From contig NC_013739.1 in assembly GCF_000025265.1 (NCBI RefSeq), positions 3,224,001 to 3,288,000 of the forward strand: a stretch of 64,000 bases of DNA, in the 5' to 3' direction. The notes beneath the pieces are model-generated. The model was not told the origin of the DNA. It ran no database searches and saw nothing but the letters and a program-made list of their open reading frames with translations. This document shows positions 18,234 through 26,050 of this stretch, piece after piece. Source of the stretch: Conexibacter woesei DSM 14684. Lineage in GTDB: Bacteria > Actinomycetota > Thermoleophilia > Solirubrobacterales > Solirubrobacteraceae. The translations under genes were made by a program, and so were the position numbers. Positions within the stretch are counted from its first letter, which is position 1. Every line of letters begins with the position of its first letter.

Positions 18234-20101
18234 GCCGACGCGGTGGAGATCGCACGCCTGAGGAGCGCGAGCGCGCACGTCGCGAGCGCGAGCGGCGCCG
18301 CTACGAGCGCGCCGGCGAGCCCGTGCCCGAGCACCTGCTCGAGCCCGAGGAGCGCGCGGCCGCCGCGCCGCCTGAGCCGGTCGCACCGGAGCCTGAGCCG
18401 TTCGAAGCGGAGCCTGAGCCGTTCGAAGCGGAGCCCGATCCGGTCGACGCGGAGCCGTTCGCACACGAGCCGGCGCCGGTCGAGCCGGAGCCCGTCGCCT
18501 ACGAGCCGCCGCCGGTCGAGCCCGTCGGTCCGGAGCCGGCCGCCTATGAGCCGCCGCTCGAGCCGGTCGAGCCGGAGCCGGCCGCGCCCGTCGAGCCGCC
18601 CGCGGCGGAGCGGGGACAGTCGCACGATCCCCAGGAGACGGTCCAGTGGGACGTCAGCCAGGCGTGGGCCGACGAGCACCCGCCGCACGCCGACGTCGCC
18701 GCTCCCGCGGCCGCAGCGCACGCGACCCAGGCGCACGATCACGAGCACGCCGCCGCGGTCGAGCAGCCGCCGCAGGCCGAGCCGCCGCCCGCGCACGACC
18801 CGCAGGCGACCCAGGCGCACGACGTGCAGGCCGACTGGGGCGCGGAGTGGACCGACGAGCACGCGGCTGTCGAGCAGCCGTCGGAGGAGCATGAGGCGCC
18901 ACTCGGCACCAAGCGCATCAGCGGCAAGGACAGGATGCACCTGCCGCACATCCACCGGCCGACGCGCGGCGAGCGGACCGGGAAGGGTCGCGGCGTGCGC
19001 GTGAAGCGGCCGGGGGAGACGTTCGGCGGCGGCCCGCGCACGCGGCGCAGCGTCGGCGGGCGGATCTTCGCAGGCTTGTTCGTGCTGCTCGGGATCGCGC
19101 TCGTGTGGTTCCTCGTCTCGCTGTTCCAGCCGTTCGGCGGCGGGGGCGACGGCAGCGGCAGAGTCGCCGTCACGATCCCGGAGGGCGCGAGCGCCGGTGA
19201 CATCGGCAAGCTGCTGGCTAACAGAGGCGTCGTCGACTCCGGCTTCTTCTTCGGCCTGCGGGCGACCGTCTCCGGCGAGCGCAGCAACCTCAAGTCCGGC
19301 AGATACACGCTCAGAGAGGACATGAGCTACGGCGCGGCGCTCGACGCGCTGACGTCTGAGCCGGAGGTCAGAAGAGTCGCGACCGTCAGCGTCTCGATAC
19401 CGGAGGGCCGCAGCCGTCGCGAGACGGCGAGAATCGCCAGGCAGTCCGGCCTCAGGGGCGACTACTTCACCGCCTCGCGCAGATCGCGCCAGCTCGACCC
19501 GCGCAGATACGGCGCGCCGGCCGGCGCGACGCTGGAGGGCTTCCTGTTTCCGGCGACATACGAGCTGAGACGCGGCGCGAGAGTCCAGCGGCTCGTCGAC
19601 GACCAGCTGAGAGCGTTCAAGCAGAACTTCGCCGGGATCAACCTCAGATTCGCCAGAAGCAAGCAGCTGACCGCCTACGACGTGCTGACGATCGCCTCGA
19701 TGGTCGAGCGCGAGGTCAGCGTCGCGAGAGAGCGGCCGCTCGTCGCCGCCGTGATCTACAACCGCCTGCGCGACTCGATCCCGCTTGGGATCGACGCGAC
19801 GCTGCGGTTCGAGCAGAACGACTGGGTCAACCCGCTGCGCCAGTCGGTGCTCGACGCCGACACGCCGTACAACACCCGCCGCAAGCTCGGCCTGCCGCCC
19901 GGGCCGATCGGCAGCCCCGGCCTCGCGTCGATCAGAGCGGCGGCGAACCCGGCCAGAAGCGACGCGCTCTACTACGTCGTCAGACCGGGGACGTGCGGCG
20001 AGCACGCGTTCGCGCCGTCCTACGAGCAGCACCTGCAGAACGTCCAGCGCTACGAGCAGGCGCGGCAGGCCGCCGGCGGGAGATCGCCGACGAGATGCTG
20101 A
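18230..20101 (+). CDS. mltG: Endolytic murein transglycosylase MltG with long disordered N-terminus
   Basis: 623 aa against about 340-400 for typical MltG. Residues 1-275 are a charged, Pro/Glu/Ala-rich cytoplasmic tail, including two exact 21-bp repeats (18391-18432, encoding EPEPFEA twice). One transmembrane helix (about 280-302, GRIFAGLFVLLGIALVWFLV) follows, then the extracytoplasmic LysM-like and YceG catalytic domain. The latter has LEGFLFPATYEL, the catalytic Glu in IASMVEREV and VIYNRL. It cleaves nascent glycan strands and sets their length. In the catalytic half about 20 Arg codons are AGA, whereas the N-terminal tail uses mainly CGC. Overlaps ruvX as ATGA. Confidence 0.95.
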   Translation: MSRRGGDRTPEERERARRERERRRYERAGEPVPEHLLEPEERAAAAPPEPVAPEPEPFEAEPEPFEAEPDPVDAEPFAHEPAPVEPEPVAYEPPPVEPVGPEPAAYEPPLEPVEPEPAAPVEPPAAERGQSHDPQETVQWDVSQAWADEHPPHADVAAPAAAAHATQAHDHEHAAAVEQPPQAEPPPAHDPQATQAHDVQADWGAEWTDEHAAVEQPSEEHEAPLGTKRISGKDRMHLPHIHRPTRGERTGKGRGVRVKRPGETFGGGPRTRRSVGGRIFAGLFVLLGIALVWFLVSLFQPFGGGGDGSGRVAVTIPEGASAGDIGKLLANRGVVDSGFFFGLRATVSGERSNLKSGRYTLREDMSYGAALDALTSEPEVRRVATVSVSIPEGRSRRETARIARQSGLRGDYFTASRRSRQLDPRRYGAPAGATLEGFLFPATYELRRGARVQRLVDDQLRAFKQNFAGINLRFARSKQLTAYDVLTIASMVEREVSVARERPLVAAVIYNRLRDSIPLGIDATLRFEQNDWVNPLRQSVLDADTPYNTRRKLGLPPGPIGSPGLASIRAAANPARSDALYYVVRPGTCGEHAFAPSYEQHLQNVQRYEQARQAAGGRSPTRC

Positions 20102-20107
20102 CGCGCA

Positions 20108-20905
20108 ATGTGTAGCACGCGCTGCGGCGTGCTCGGCTGGCCGGTGCGGCACAGCCGCTCGCCGGGGATGCACGAGGCCGCGTACGCCGCGCTCGGGCTC
20201 GACGGCTGGCAGTACCAGCTGCTGCCGGTCCCGCCGGAGCTGTTCGACGAGACCGTGCGGGCGCTGCCCGGCGCCGGCTTCACCGGCGCGAACGTGACGA
20301 TCCCGCACAAGCACGCCGCGCTGGCGCTCGCCGACGACGCGACCGCGAGCGCACGCGCGATCGGCGCCGCGAACACGCTCACGTTCGGCGCCGACGGCCG
20401 GATCCACGCCGACAACACCGACGCGCCCGGGATCGTCGACGCCCTGCCGGCACCGCCGGCCGGGCAGACGGCCCTCGTGCTCGGCGCGGGCGGCACGGCG
20501 CGCGCTGCGGTCTGGGCGCTTTGCGATGCCGGCGCGGCGGATGTGATGGTCTGGAACCGGACGCGCGAGCGCGCCGAGCAGCTGACCGCCGAGCTGGGCG
20601 GCCGCGTCGTGGAGGAGGCGGTCGCGGCGGACCTGGTGCTCAACACGACGTCGGTCGGGCTCGACGGCGCGGCCGACCCGTTCGCGCACCTCCCGCTCGA
20701 CGCCGGCGACCTCGGTCGCTACGGCTGCCTGGTCGAGCTGGTCTACGGCGCGAGACCGACGGCGCTCGCCGCCGCGGCCCGGACCGCCGGCGTCGCGGTC
20801 GTCGACGGGCTGGAGATCCTCGTCCGCCAGGGCGCGCGCAGCTTCGAGCGTTGGACGGGCCGCGCGGCGCCCGTCGACGTCATGCGGGCTGCGGCGCGCG
20901 GCTGA
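20108..20905 (+). CDS. aroE: Shikimate dehydrogenase
   Basis: 265-aa NADPH-dependent enzyme reducing 3-dehydroshikimate to shikimate. It has the substrate-binding GWPVRHSRSP, the catalytic Lys in NVTIPHKHAAL, the catalytic Asp in ADNTDAPG, the nucleotide motif LGAGGTARA and NRT for NADP. It lies 6 bases after mltG. The other shikimate genes resume at 35.6 kb after an accessory insertion. Its 3' end overlaps the convergent dioxygenase gene by 26 bases. Confidence 0.95.
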   Translation: MCSTRCGVLGWPVRHSRSPGMHEAAYAALGLDGWQYQLLPVPPELFDETVRALPGAGFTGANVTIPHKHAALALADDATASARAIGAANTLTFGADGRIHADNTDAPGIVDALPAPPAGQTALVLGAGGTARAAVWALCDAGAADVMVWNRTRERAEQLTAELGGRVVEEAVAADLVLNTTSVGLDGAADPFAHLPLDAGDLGRYGCLVELVYGARPTALAAAARTAGVAVVDGLEILVRQGARSFERWTGRAAPVDVMRAAARG

Positions 20906-21719
20906 TCGAGAACTCGGCGGGCGCGTTGCGGTTCAGCTCCAGGCTCGCACGCTCGCCGTCGTAGTCGGGCAGCAGCGTCGCGGCGGCGGCGCTCGGGTGC
21001 GGATCGTCCTGCGGCAGCGGCAGCGCGGGGTGGAGGATCAGATGCGCGCGGACGTCGGCGGGCAGCTCGCTCCAGGCAGGCGCGAACGACAGCAGGATCC
21101 CGTCGCGGCGGACGTCGCTCGCGTTCGCGTGGGTGCCGTGCAGCAGCCGGTAGTCGAGCACGATCGCGTCGCCCGCCCGCAGCTGCGGCGTCAGCTGACC
21201 GGGCAGATCGCTCATCGCCGCGTGGTCGGGCGGCAGCGCGCGGGTCGAGTCATCGTGCGCCTCCGGCAGCAGCGCGTGCAGCGGGACGCTGCGGCAGTGC
21301 GAGCCGGGCAGGACGCGCAGCGCGCCGTTGGCCGCGTCGGTGTCGGTCAGATACGTCAGCAGCGCGACCTGCGGCGCGGGGGCGCGGAAGCTGACGGGAT
21401 TGTTCCAGCACCACCAGTCCTGGTGCCACCAGAGCGCCGGGCTGCGCGCCTCCTTCGTGCTGACGTAGCCGGAGATCCAGCGCAGATCCTCGGCGCCGAG
21501 CGCGTCGCGCAGCGCGCGCACGCGGCGCGGCTCGTCGAGCGCGAGCCGGACGGCGCGGTCGTTCCAGCGCAGCGGCACGAGCATGTTGTGGGGCCGCTCG
21601 CAGGCGAGCCCGGACGGCGCGTCGAGCACCGCCGCGACCTCGCCGCGGAGCGTCGCGACCTCGCCGCCGGAGAAGAAGCCGGGGAGGAGGACGAAGCCGT
21701 CGTCGGCGAACGTGCTCAT
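20880..21719 (-). CDS. Phytanoyl-CoA dioxygenase (PhyH)-family Fe(II)/2-oxoglutarate oxygenase
   Basis: 279 aa. The iron-binding HxD is in WWHQDWW and the distal His in LLHGTHANAS; the 2-oxoglutarate Arg is probably in DVRRDGILLSF. The N-terminal DDGFVLLPGFFS opening is typical of PhyH oxygenases. Substrate unknown; family members hydroxylate acyl chains, amino acids and natural products. The start overlaps the stop of the upstream minus-strand gene by 4 bases (ATGA), so both form one operon. Confidence 0.88.
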   Translation of the reverse strand: MSTFADDGFVLLPGFFSGGEVATLRGEVAAVLDAPSGLACERPHNMLVPLRWNDRAVRLALDEPRRVRALRDALGAEDLRWISGYVSTKEARSPALWWHQDWWCWNNPVSFRAPAPQVALLTYLTDTDAANGALRVLPGSHCRSVPLHALLPEAHDDSTRALPPDHAAMSDLPGQLTPQLRAGDAIVLDYRLLHGTHANASDVRRDGILLSFAPAWSELPADVRAHLILHPALPLPQDDPHPSAAAATLLPDYDGERASLELNRNAPAEFSISRAPQPA

Positions 21720-22426
21720 CCCGCCGCCCGTTCGCGTCCGCGGTCGTGCGTCGCGCCGCGCTCGTGCCCGGCAGCGCGCTCGCGGCCGTCGCCGCGCGCG
21801 GGCAGCGCCCCCTCCGCCTCGTCCAGCGCGCGCTCGGCGATCGCGATCTCGGCGACGACGCGGTCGCGCTCGACGCGATCCGCCGCCGAGCCGGGGGCGT
21901 GCGACTGCTCCGAGAGCCGCGCGTGCAGGCGCTCCAGTCGTGCACGCAGGTTGGCGGGCGCGTCGAAGTCGAGCTCGTAGACGCCCGAGCGGCTCGTGCG
22001 GCGGACGACGGGTGAGCGTGAGATCTGCGTCAGGAAGACGGCGAGCGGATCCTTGCCCGCGACGTGATGGCCGGCCGTCTCCAGCTCGTGGAACCAGGTC
22101 TTGTAGTGGATCGGCTCGGCGCCGCCCGGGCGTGCCAGCAGCACGTCGATCGCCGCCTGGCGGATCGCCGCCCCCTTGAGCCCATCGCCGCTCTCCACGC
22201 CGCGGGCCGGCAGCGGATGGACGTTGGCCGCTTCAGGCACGAGCCGGTCGATCAGCTCCAGCCGCTCCTCGACGTCGGAGAGCTGCTCCTCTATCGCCGC
22301 GAGCTGCGCGGCGGTCGCGTCGCGCCGCCGCGTCAGCTTGTCGCGCTCGCGCAGCAACGCCATGCGCTCGGCGCCGGCTGCGCGGGTGAGACGGGACGAG
22401 GTGGAGCGGGACGGCATCGCCGACAT
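21716..22426 (-). CDS. HARE-HTH-like coiled-coil protein
   Basis: 236 aa from ATG 22426; ATG 22417 and a TTG at 22471 are alternatives. Residues about 20-60 form a coiled coil (MALLRERDKLTRRRDATAAQLAAIEEQLSDVEERL). The segment from about 85 (IRQAAIDVLL, then PIHYKTWFHEL, KDPLAVFLTQISRSP, SGVYELD) has the pattern of a HARE-HTH winged-helix domain, which in other proteins links DNA-modifying or transcription factors to chromatin or DNA. A second charged helix follows, and the C-terminus is Arg/Gly/His-rich. The function and its tie to the co-transcribed dioxygenase are unknown. Confidence 0.65.
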   Translation of the reverse strand: MSAMPSRSTSSRLTRAAGAERMALLRERDKLTRRRDATAAQLAAIEEQLSDVEERLELIDRLVPEAANVHPLPARGVESGDGLKGAAIRQAAIDVLLARPGGAEPIHYKTWFHELETAGHHVAGKDPLAVFLTQISRSPVVRRTSRSGVYELDFDAPANLRARLERLHARLSEQSHAPGSAADRVERDRVVAEIAIAERALDEAEGALPARGDGRERAAGHERGATHDRGRERAAG

Positions 22427-22462
22427 TCCTACCGCGTCGGCCGCGGAGAGGCGACGAGACCC

Positions 22463-22547
22463 TGTGCACAACTCCTACATCTGCCGCCGATACGCCACGA
22501 CATGTGTGCGCTGCCACGCCAACTCGTGTGCACAACTGTGTGGAGAA
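22463..22547 (-). promoter_or_regulatory. Cluster of three DnaA-box-like 9-mers
   Basis: On the minus strand TTGTGCACA occurs at 22463-22471 and 22527-22535, and TTCTCCACA at 22539-22547. The first two match the DnaA-box pattern TTRTNCACA, the third has one mismatch to TTATCCACA, and all point the same way. They lie in the AT-richer gap before the HARE-HTH gene. No dnaA or dnaN is nearby, so a regulatory or DnaA-titrating role is more likely than an origin. Confidence 0.4.
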
Positions 22548-22692
22548 CTCGCGCTTTCCCCGCAAAGTGCGGGCATATCACGGCGACGAGGAGTGTTGAC
22601 AAGCGATACGCCCCGTGGCGACCCCTCGTTCCGTCCGGCACGCGCGCCATCCTGCTCGTCCTACGTTGCCGCATGAAGGAGCGCTACATCTC

Positions 22693-22881
22693 ATGCTGTA
22701 TGAACAGGACGGTCCGTTCCCGCGCGATCGCAGCGGCGATTCGCCGCTCGACCCGCGTCAGCTGCTCGCCGACATCTCGGCGCTCATCGAGGCGGGGCTG
22801 GTCGTCCCCGTGCGCGATCGCGACGGGCAGGTGCGCATGACACCGGCCGAGCCGCTGGAGGTGGAGCGTCCCGCCTCCTGA
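22693..22881 (+). CDS. Small hypothetical protein (62 aa)
   Basis: Starts MLYEQDGPFPRD with a ribosome site AAGGAG (22676-22681) upstream. The rest (LLADISALIEAGLVVPVRDRDGQVRMTPAEPLEVE) looks like a small winged-helix wing or dimerisation segment. A TACGTT -10-like element (about 22663-22668) could start the message just before the ribosome site. Not recognised. The 200 bp upstream holds the DnaA-like boxes and no other gene. Confidence 0.6.
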   Translation: MLYEQDGPFPRDRSGDSPLDPRQLLADISALIEAGLVVPVRDRDGQVRMTPAEPLEVERPAS

Positions 22882-22933
22882 CGGCCCGGCGCGGCGGCTG
22901 CGGGCCTGCCGGCCGCCGGCTGTCCGGCCACGT

Positions 22934-23407
22934 TCAGCCGACGGTCAGCGTGCCCTCCATCCCTTGCTGGCGATGGCCATCGACCGGGCAGTAGAAGGTG
23001 TAGGTGCCCGGTCTCAAGTTCGCGCTGACGTCGGTGACGGCGCCCGGCTCGATCGTGGCGCTTTCTCTCTCGACGCCGTTGCCCTCGATCTCGACGGCGT
23101 GCGGCAGCTGGTTGCCCGACGGGTTGTCGAGCGCGATCGTCACGTCGCCCGCTCTCGCGGTCAGCGTTCTTCTGCTCCACGAGAGGCCGCCTCTCTCCTC
23201 GGCGACGATCGCGAGCCGCGTCGTCGCCGACCCTGCGGGCGTGGTCGCCGGTGCGGTCGCCCCGCCTGCCGCGCCCGTCGCGGTCGTCGCGGTCGTCGCG
23301 GAGCTGCCGCCGTCGTCGTCGCCGCAGGCGGTGAGCGTGCCGGCGGCGACGAGCAGCGCGACCGCCAGTGCGCTCCAGCGGCGAGTGGGCGAGACGTGCA
23401 GGGCCAT
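22934..23407 (-). CDS. Cupredoxin-domain lipoprotein (plastocyanin-like)
   Basis: 157-aa exported protein. The lipobox LTAC ends the signal peptide at about residue 28, then a Thr/Ala-rich linker leads to a beta-sandwich. Type 1 copper ligands are visible: His in LPHAVEI, Cys in YCPVDGH, the His of that motif and the Met in RQQGMEG. Probably a membrane-tethered electron carrier or copper protein. Ribosome site GGAGGA precedes the ATG. It stands beside a copper-type cluster (24.9-27.4 kb) and divergent from the toxin-antitoxin genes. Confidence 0.9.
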   Translation of the reverse strand: MALHVSPTRRWSALAVALLVAAGTLTACGDDDGGSSATTATTATGAAGGATAPATTPAGSATTRLAIVAEERGGLSWSRRTLTARAGDVTIALDNPSGNQLPHAVEIEGNGVERESATIEPGAVTDVSANLRPGTYTFYCPVDGHRQQGMEGTLTVG

Positions 23408-23491
23408 GGCGTCCTCCGTCGTCGAATCGTCGTGCTCTGCCCGCTCTGACCCCGGCGGACCGGAATCCTTCCCGCGCCGCCGCGACTCCGC

Positions 23492-23515
23492 TAGACTTCC
23501 AACGCAACCGGAAGT
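23492..23515 (+). promoter_or_regulatory. Promoter and candidate operator of the toxin-antitoxin genes
   Basis: A TAGACT -10 element (23492-23497) overlaps the left arm of the inverted repeat ACTTCC (23495-23500) ... GGAAGT (23510-23515), which has a 9-base spacer. The dyad spans the expected transcription start, as expected for autoregulation by the antitoxin. Confidence 0.5.
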
Positions 23516-23534
23516 TCTGCGAACCTAGGTGACG

Positions 23535-24233
23535 ATGAGCGCATTGGCCGACACACCCAAGCGTGGCGCCCTCCGCCACAAGGCGGAGCACGTGCGCGAG
23601 CTGATCGGCCCGGTGCGCGTCGCGCCCGTCCACGAGCAGACTGGCGCGGCGCGCGAGTGGCGACGGCGCTCCTACGCTGCGCTGGAAGACGCGATCCTCG
23701 ATCTCTCGAGCGCGCTGCCGCAGGGAACCGAGGACTACGACGCGCGCAAGCTGTTCGAGTTCCTCGTCGGGCTGCGCCGCGCGATAGACGCCGATCCCGA
23801 GATGACCGACGCGCGCGGCGAGGTCGAGCTGCACACGCTGATGATGCGCGACGTGCTGCAGCGGATCGAGCGGCGGCTCCTTCACGACGAGCTGGACGAC
23901 CCGCGCGCCGCCGCCGACTTCGTCTTCGCGACGCTCGAGCGGATCCCCGCGGGAGACCTCGCGCGCCTGCTCGCCGTCTCGACCAAGACTGTCGGCGCCT
24001 GGAAGGCGGGCAGACCGGTCACGCGCAACGGCGAGCGCGTCGTCGTGCTCGCGCAGCTGCTCAGCTATCTGCGCGCCTCGCTGACGCCGGTCGGGATCGT
24101 GATGTGGTTCGACGCCGAGCGCGACCAGCTCGATGGCCGCACGCCGTTGGAGCTGCTCGACCGCTCGGTCGCGAGCGCGCGCGAGCCGCTCGTCTCACTC
24201 GCCCGGGGAGCGCGTGGCCAGCTGGCAGGCTGA
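23535..24233 (+). CDS. Xre/MbcA/ParS-type antitoxin of a RES toxin pair
   Basis: 232 aa (an in-frame GTG at 23529 would add two residues). The C-terminal part matches the Xre/MbcA/ParS antitoxin layout: a helix-turn-helix (LARLLAVSTKTVGAWKAGRPV) followed by the toxin-binding segment with the DGRTPLELLDRSVASAREPLVSL pattern. These antitoxins are usually 100-150 aa; this one has about 130 extra N-terminal residues that are mostly helical. It would neutralise the RES protein encoded next and repress the operon. Overlaps the toxin start by 20 bases. Confidence 0.78.
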   Translation: MSALADTPKRGALRHKAEHVRELIGPVRVAPVHEQTGAAREWRRRSYAALEDAILDLSSALPQGTEDYDARKLFEFLVGLRRAIDADPEMTDARGEVELHTLMMRDVLQRIERRLLHDELDDPRAAADFVFATLERIPAGDLARLLAVSTKTVGAWKAGRPVTRNGERVVVLAQLLSYLRASLTPVGIVMWFDAERDQLDGRTPLELLDRSVASAREPLVSLARGARGQLAG

Positions 24234-24876
24234 CCCCGCGCGGGTCGCCGGGGAGTGGCACTGCTTTCGGCTCGTCGCGCCCGACTGGCCGCCGCTCTAC
24301 CACGCCGCGGGCGAGCCGGCCCCGTCGCAGCGCTCGGCGCGCTGGCACCGGCTCGGCGAGGGGATGGCGCAGTACCTGGCGCTCGAGCCGATGGGCGCGT
24401 GGGCGGAGCTGGTCCGCTTCGAGCGGATCCGCGACGCCGAGCGCGCCGCGCAGTACCGGCGCCGGCTGTGGATCGTCTTCGTGCGCGAGCGCGAGATCGC
24501 CGACCTCTCCACGTTCGACCAGTGGGAGGCGTGCGGCCTCGACCCGCGCGACGCCGTCGGCGACCACGCCGCCTGCCAGCAGATCGCCGACGACCTCCGC
24601 GCCGCCGGCTACCGCGGCGTCCTGTCGCCGTCGGCCGCGCTCGCCGGCGCGACCAACCTGACGCTCTTCGGCGCCCGCTACGAGAAGGTGCTGCTCGGCG
24701 GCCTGGAGACCTGGTCCAACCCGAACCCCGACCTGCGGCTCCCGTGCAGCCTCGCCGCCGAGGGCACCCCGCCGGACGTCCTGATCGGCGAGACGATCCT
24801 CGCCGACATGCCGCACGAGGCCTACCGCTCCTGGCTCCGCGCGAGAGGCCGCCGCCCGCCACGCGGCGTGCCGTGA
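24214..24876 (+). CDS. RES-domain toxin (predicted NAD+-degrading)
   Basis: 220-aa protein with the RES fold seen in toxins that deplete NAD+ by hydrolysis or phosphorolysis. The family's conserved Arg, Tyr and Glu appear in QRSARWHRLGEGMAQYLALE and GAWAELVRFE; a conserved region near the C-terminus is GARYEKVLLGG. GTG 24214 follows GGGGAG closely; the exact start is uncertain. Overlap with an upstream Xre/ParS antitoxin is the standard RES-Xre order. Toxicity is inferred from family and arrangement. Confidence 0.8.
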   Translation: MASWQADPARVAGEWHCFRLVAPDWPPLYHAAGEPAPSQRSARWHRLGEGMAQYLALEPMGAWAELVRFERIRDAERAAQYRRRLWIVFVREREIADLSTFDQWEACGLDPRDAVGDHAACQQIADDLRAAGYRGVLSPSAALAGATNLTLFGARYEKVLLGGLETWSNPNPDLRLPCSLAAEGTPPDVLIGETILADMPHEAYRSWLRARGRRPPRGVP

Positions 24877-24906
24877 CGAACCGGCACGCTGCGCGGCGAC
24901 CTTCGC

Positions 24907-25599
24907 TCAGTGGCCGGAGTGGCCGCCGGTCTCGGTCTCGGTCTCGGTCTCGGGGCCGGCGTCCGGGCCGGTCTCGCCGTCGGGGACGATCTCGCCGAGC
25001 TGCGTGCGCATCGCGTCGATCTCGCCCTGCTGGGCGTCGACGATCTCCTGCGCGAGCGCGCGCAGCTCGCGGTCGCCGCCCTTCGCCAGCTCGACCTGCG
25101 CCATCGCGATCGCACCCTCGTGGTGCGGGATCATCAGCTCGACGAACGCGCGGTCGAAGTCGTCAGCCTCTCTCAGCATCGAGAGGTCGTGGTTCATGCC
25201 CATCTCGGCGTCGGAGAGGCCGAGCGTCCCTCTGCGGACGCCGGCCTCGGCGAGCCGTCTGTCGGCTCTGCGCAGCACGACGATCTCCGCACGCTGGGTG
25301 CGCACGACGTCGCCGGCGAGGTTGCGCACGAACACGCCCTCGGCGCGCGTACGGGCAAGCTGCGCCATCGCGATCGCGCCCTCGTGGTGGGGGACCATCA
25401 TCGTCGCGAACGCGCGGTCGACGCCGTTCGCTCTGTCGGGCGGGGTCGTGTCGGCGGACGTCGCGGGACCGGTCGCTGCCGGCGTGCCGGCAGCGGTGGT
25501 CGCCTCATCGCCACCGCTGTCGCCGCAGCCGGCGACGAACGCGAGCACGGCGAGGAGCGCGAGCGCGGGCAACAGCCGCGCGAGCGGGATTCTCTGCAT
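24907..25599 (-). CDS. DUF305-family lipoprotein with duplicated HH motif
   Basis: 230 aa. A signal peptide ends in the lipobox VAGC at about residue 25. Two DUF305 repeats follow, each with (M)PHHEGAIAMAQ (near residues 70 and 158); the central one adds GMNHDLSML. The C-terminus is Glu/Thr/His-rich (ETETETETGGHSGH). DUF305 proteins are ferritin-like four-helix bundles commonly linked to copper resistance. A strong AAGGAG precedes the ATG. Last of three co-directional genes of the metal cluster and convergent with the RES toxin. Confidence 0.9.
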   Translation of the reverse strand: MQRIPLARLLPALALLAVLAFVAGCGDSGGDEATTAAGTPAATGPATSADTTPPDRANGVDRAFATMMVPHHEGAIAMAQLARTRAEGVFVRNLAGDVVRTQRAEIVVLRRADRRLAEAGVRRGTLGLSDAEMGMNHDLSMLREADDFDRAFVELMIPHHEGAIAMAQVELAKGGDRELRALAQEIVDAQQGEIDAMRTQLGEIVPDGETGPDAGPETETETETGGHSGH

Positions 25600-25647
25600 C
25601 GGAACTGCTCCTTCGTACGTTGTGGGTCGATCGGACGAACGGTCCGG

Positions 25648-26004
25648 TCAACACCGCATGACGCAGAGGAAGGAGAACCCCGCACGAGCGCGCGGAGGCC
25701 GTGGCGCCGGGGCCGAGCACTCAGCGACGCCGGTCGCGGACAGCACGAGCGGCGCCAGCCGCCGCCGCGGCGCAAGCAGCACGAGCGCGGCGGTCGCGAG
25801 GGCGATGCCGACCGCGGTCAGGACGCCGAGGCACAGCTCGGCGACAGGGCTCATCGCGCCGTCGTGGTGGCCGCCCATGCCGGCGCTCATCACCGGCCCG
25901 ACGTGGTGCACGGCGATCGCGCCGGCGACCGCGAACACGGCCAGCAGGGCGAGCAGCCGGCGGCGCCGGCCGCGGGTCAGGGAATGGATGCGCGGAAGCC
26001 GCAC
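25648..26004 (-). CDS. Small membrane protein, DUF6153-like
   Basis: 118 aa from GTG 26004, chosen because TAGCCT lies 7 bases upstream; a longer TTG start is possible. Two transmembrane helices (about 19-37 and 57-77) flank a short outside loop, VGPVMSAGMGGHHDGAMSP, whose Met and His residues could bind Cu or Ag. The C-terminus is basic with several cysteines. This layout resembles the actinobacterial DUF6153 proteins of copper loci. It lies between the DUF305 lipoprotein and the periplasmic metal-binding protein on the same strand. Confidence 0.7.
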   Translation of the reverse strand: MRLPRIHSLTRGRRRRLLALLAVFAVAGAIAVHHVGPVMSAGMGGHHDGAMSPVAELCLGVLTAVGIALATAALVLLAPRRRLAPLVLSATGVAECSAPAPRPPRARAGFSFLCVMRC

Positions 26005-26011
26005 GAACCGC

Positions 26012-26017
26012 AGGCTA
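26012..26017 (-). promoter_or_regulatory. -10 element of the DUF6153-like gene
   Basis: TAGCCT on the minus strand, 7 bases before GTG 26004; fits leaderless transcription and fixes the start choice. Confidence 0.55.
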
Positions 26018-26050
26018 GCGATCCGCGCGGCTCCGCTCGGCGACAAGCGC

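Noticed and set aside
22463-22547. Chromosomal replication origin
   Set aside because: DnaA-like boxes are present but dnaA, dnaN, rpmH and gidA are not nearby, and no AT-rich unwinding element is seen.
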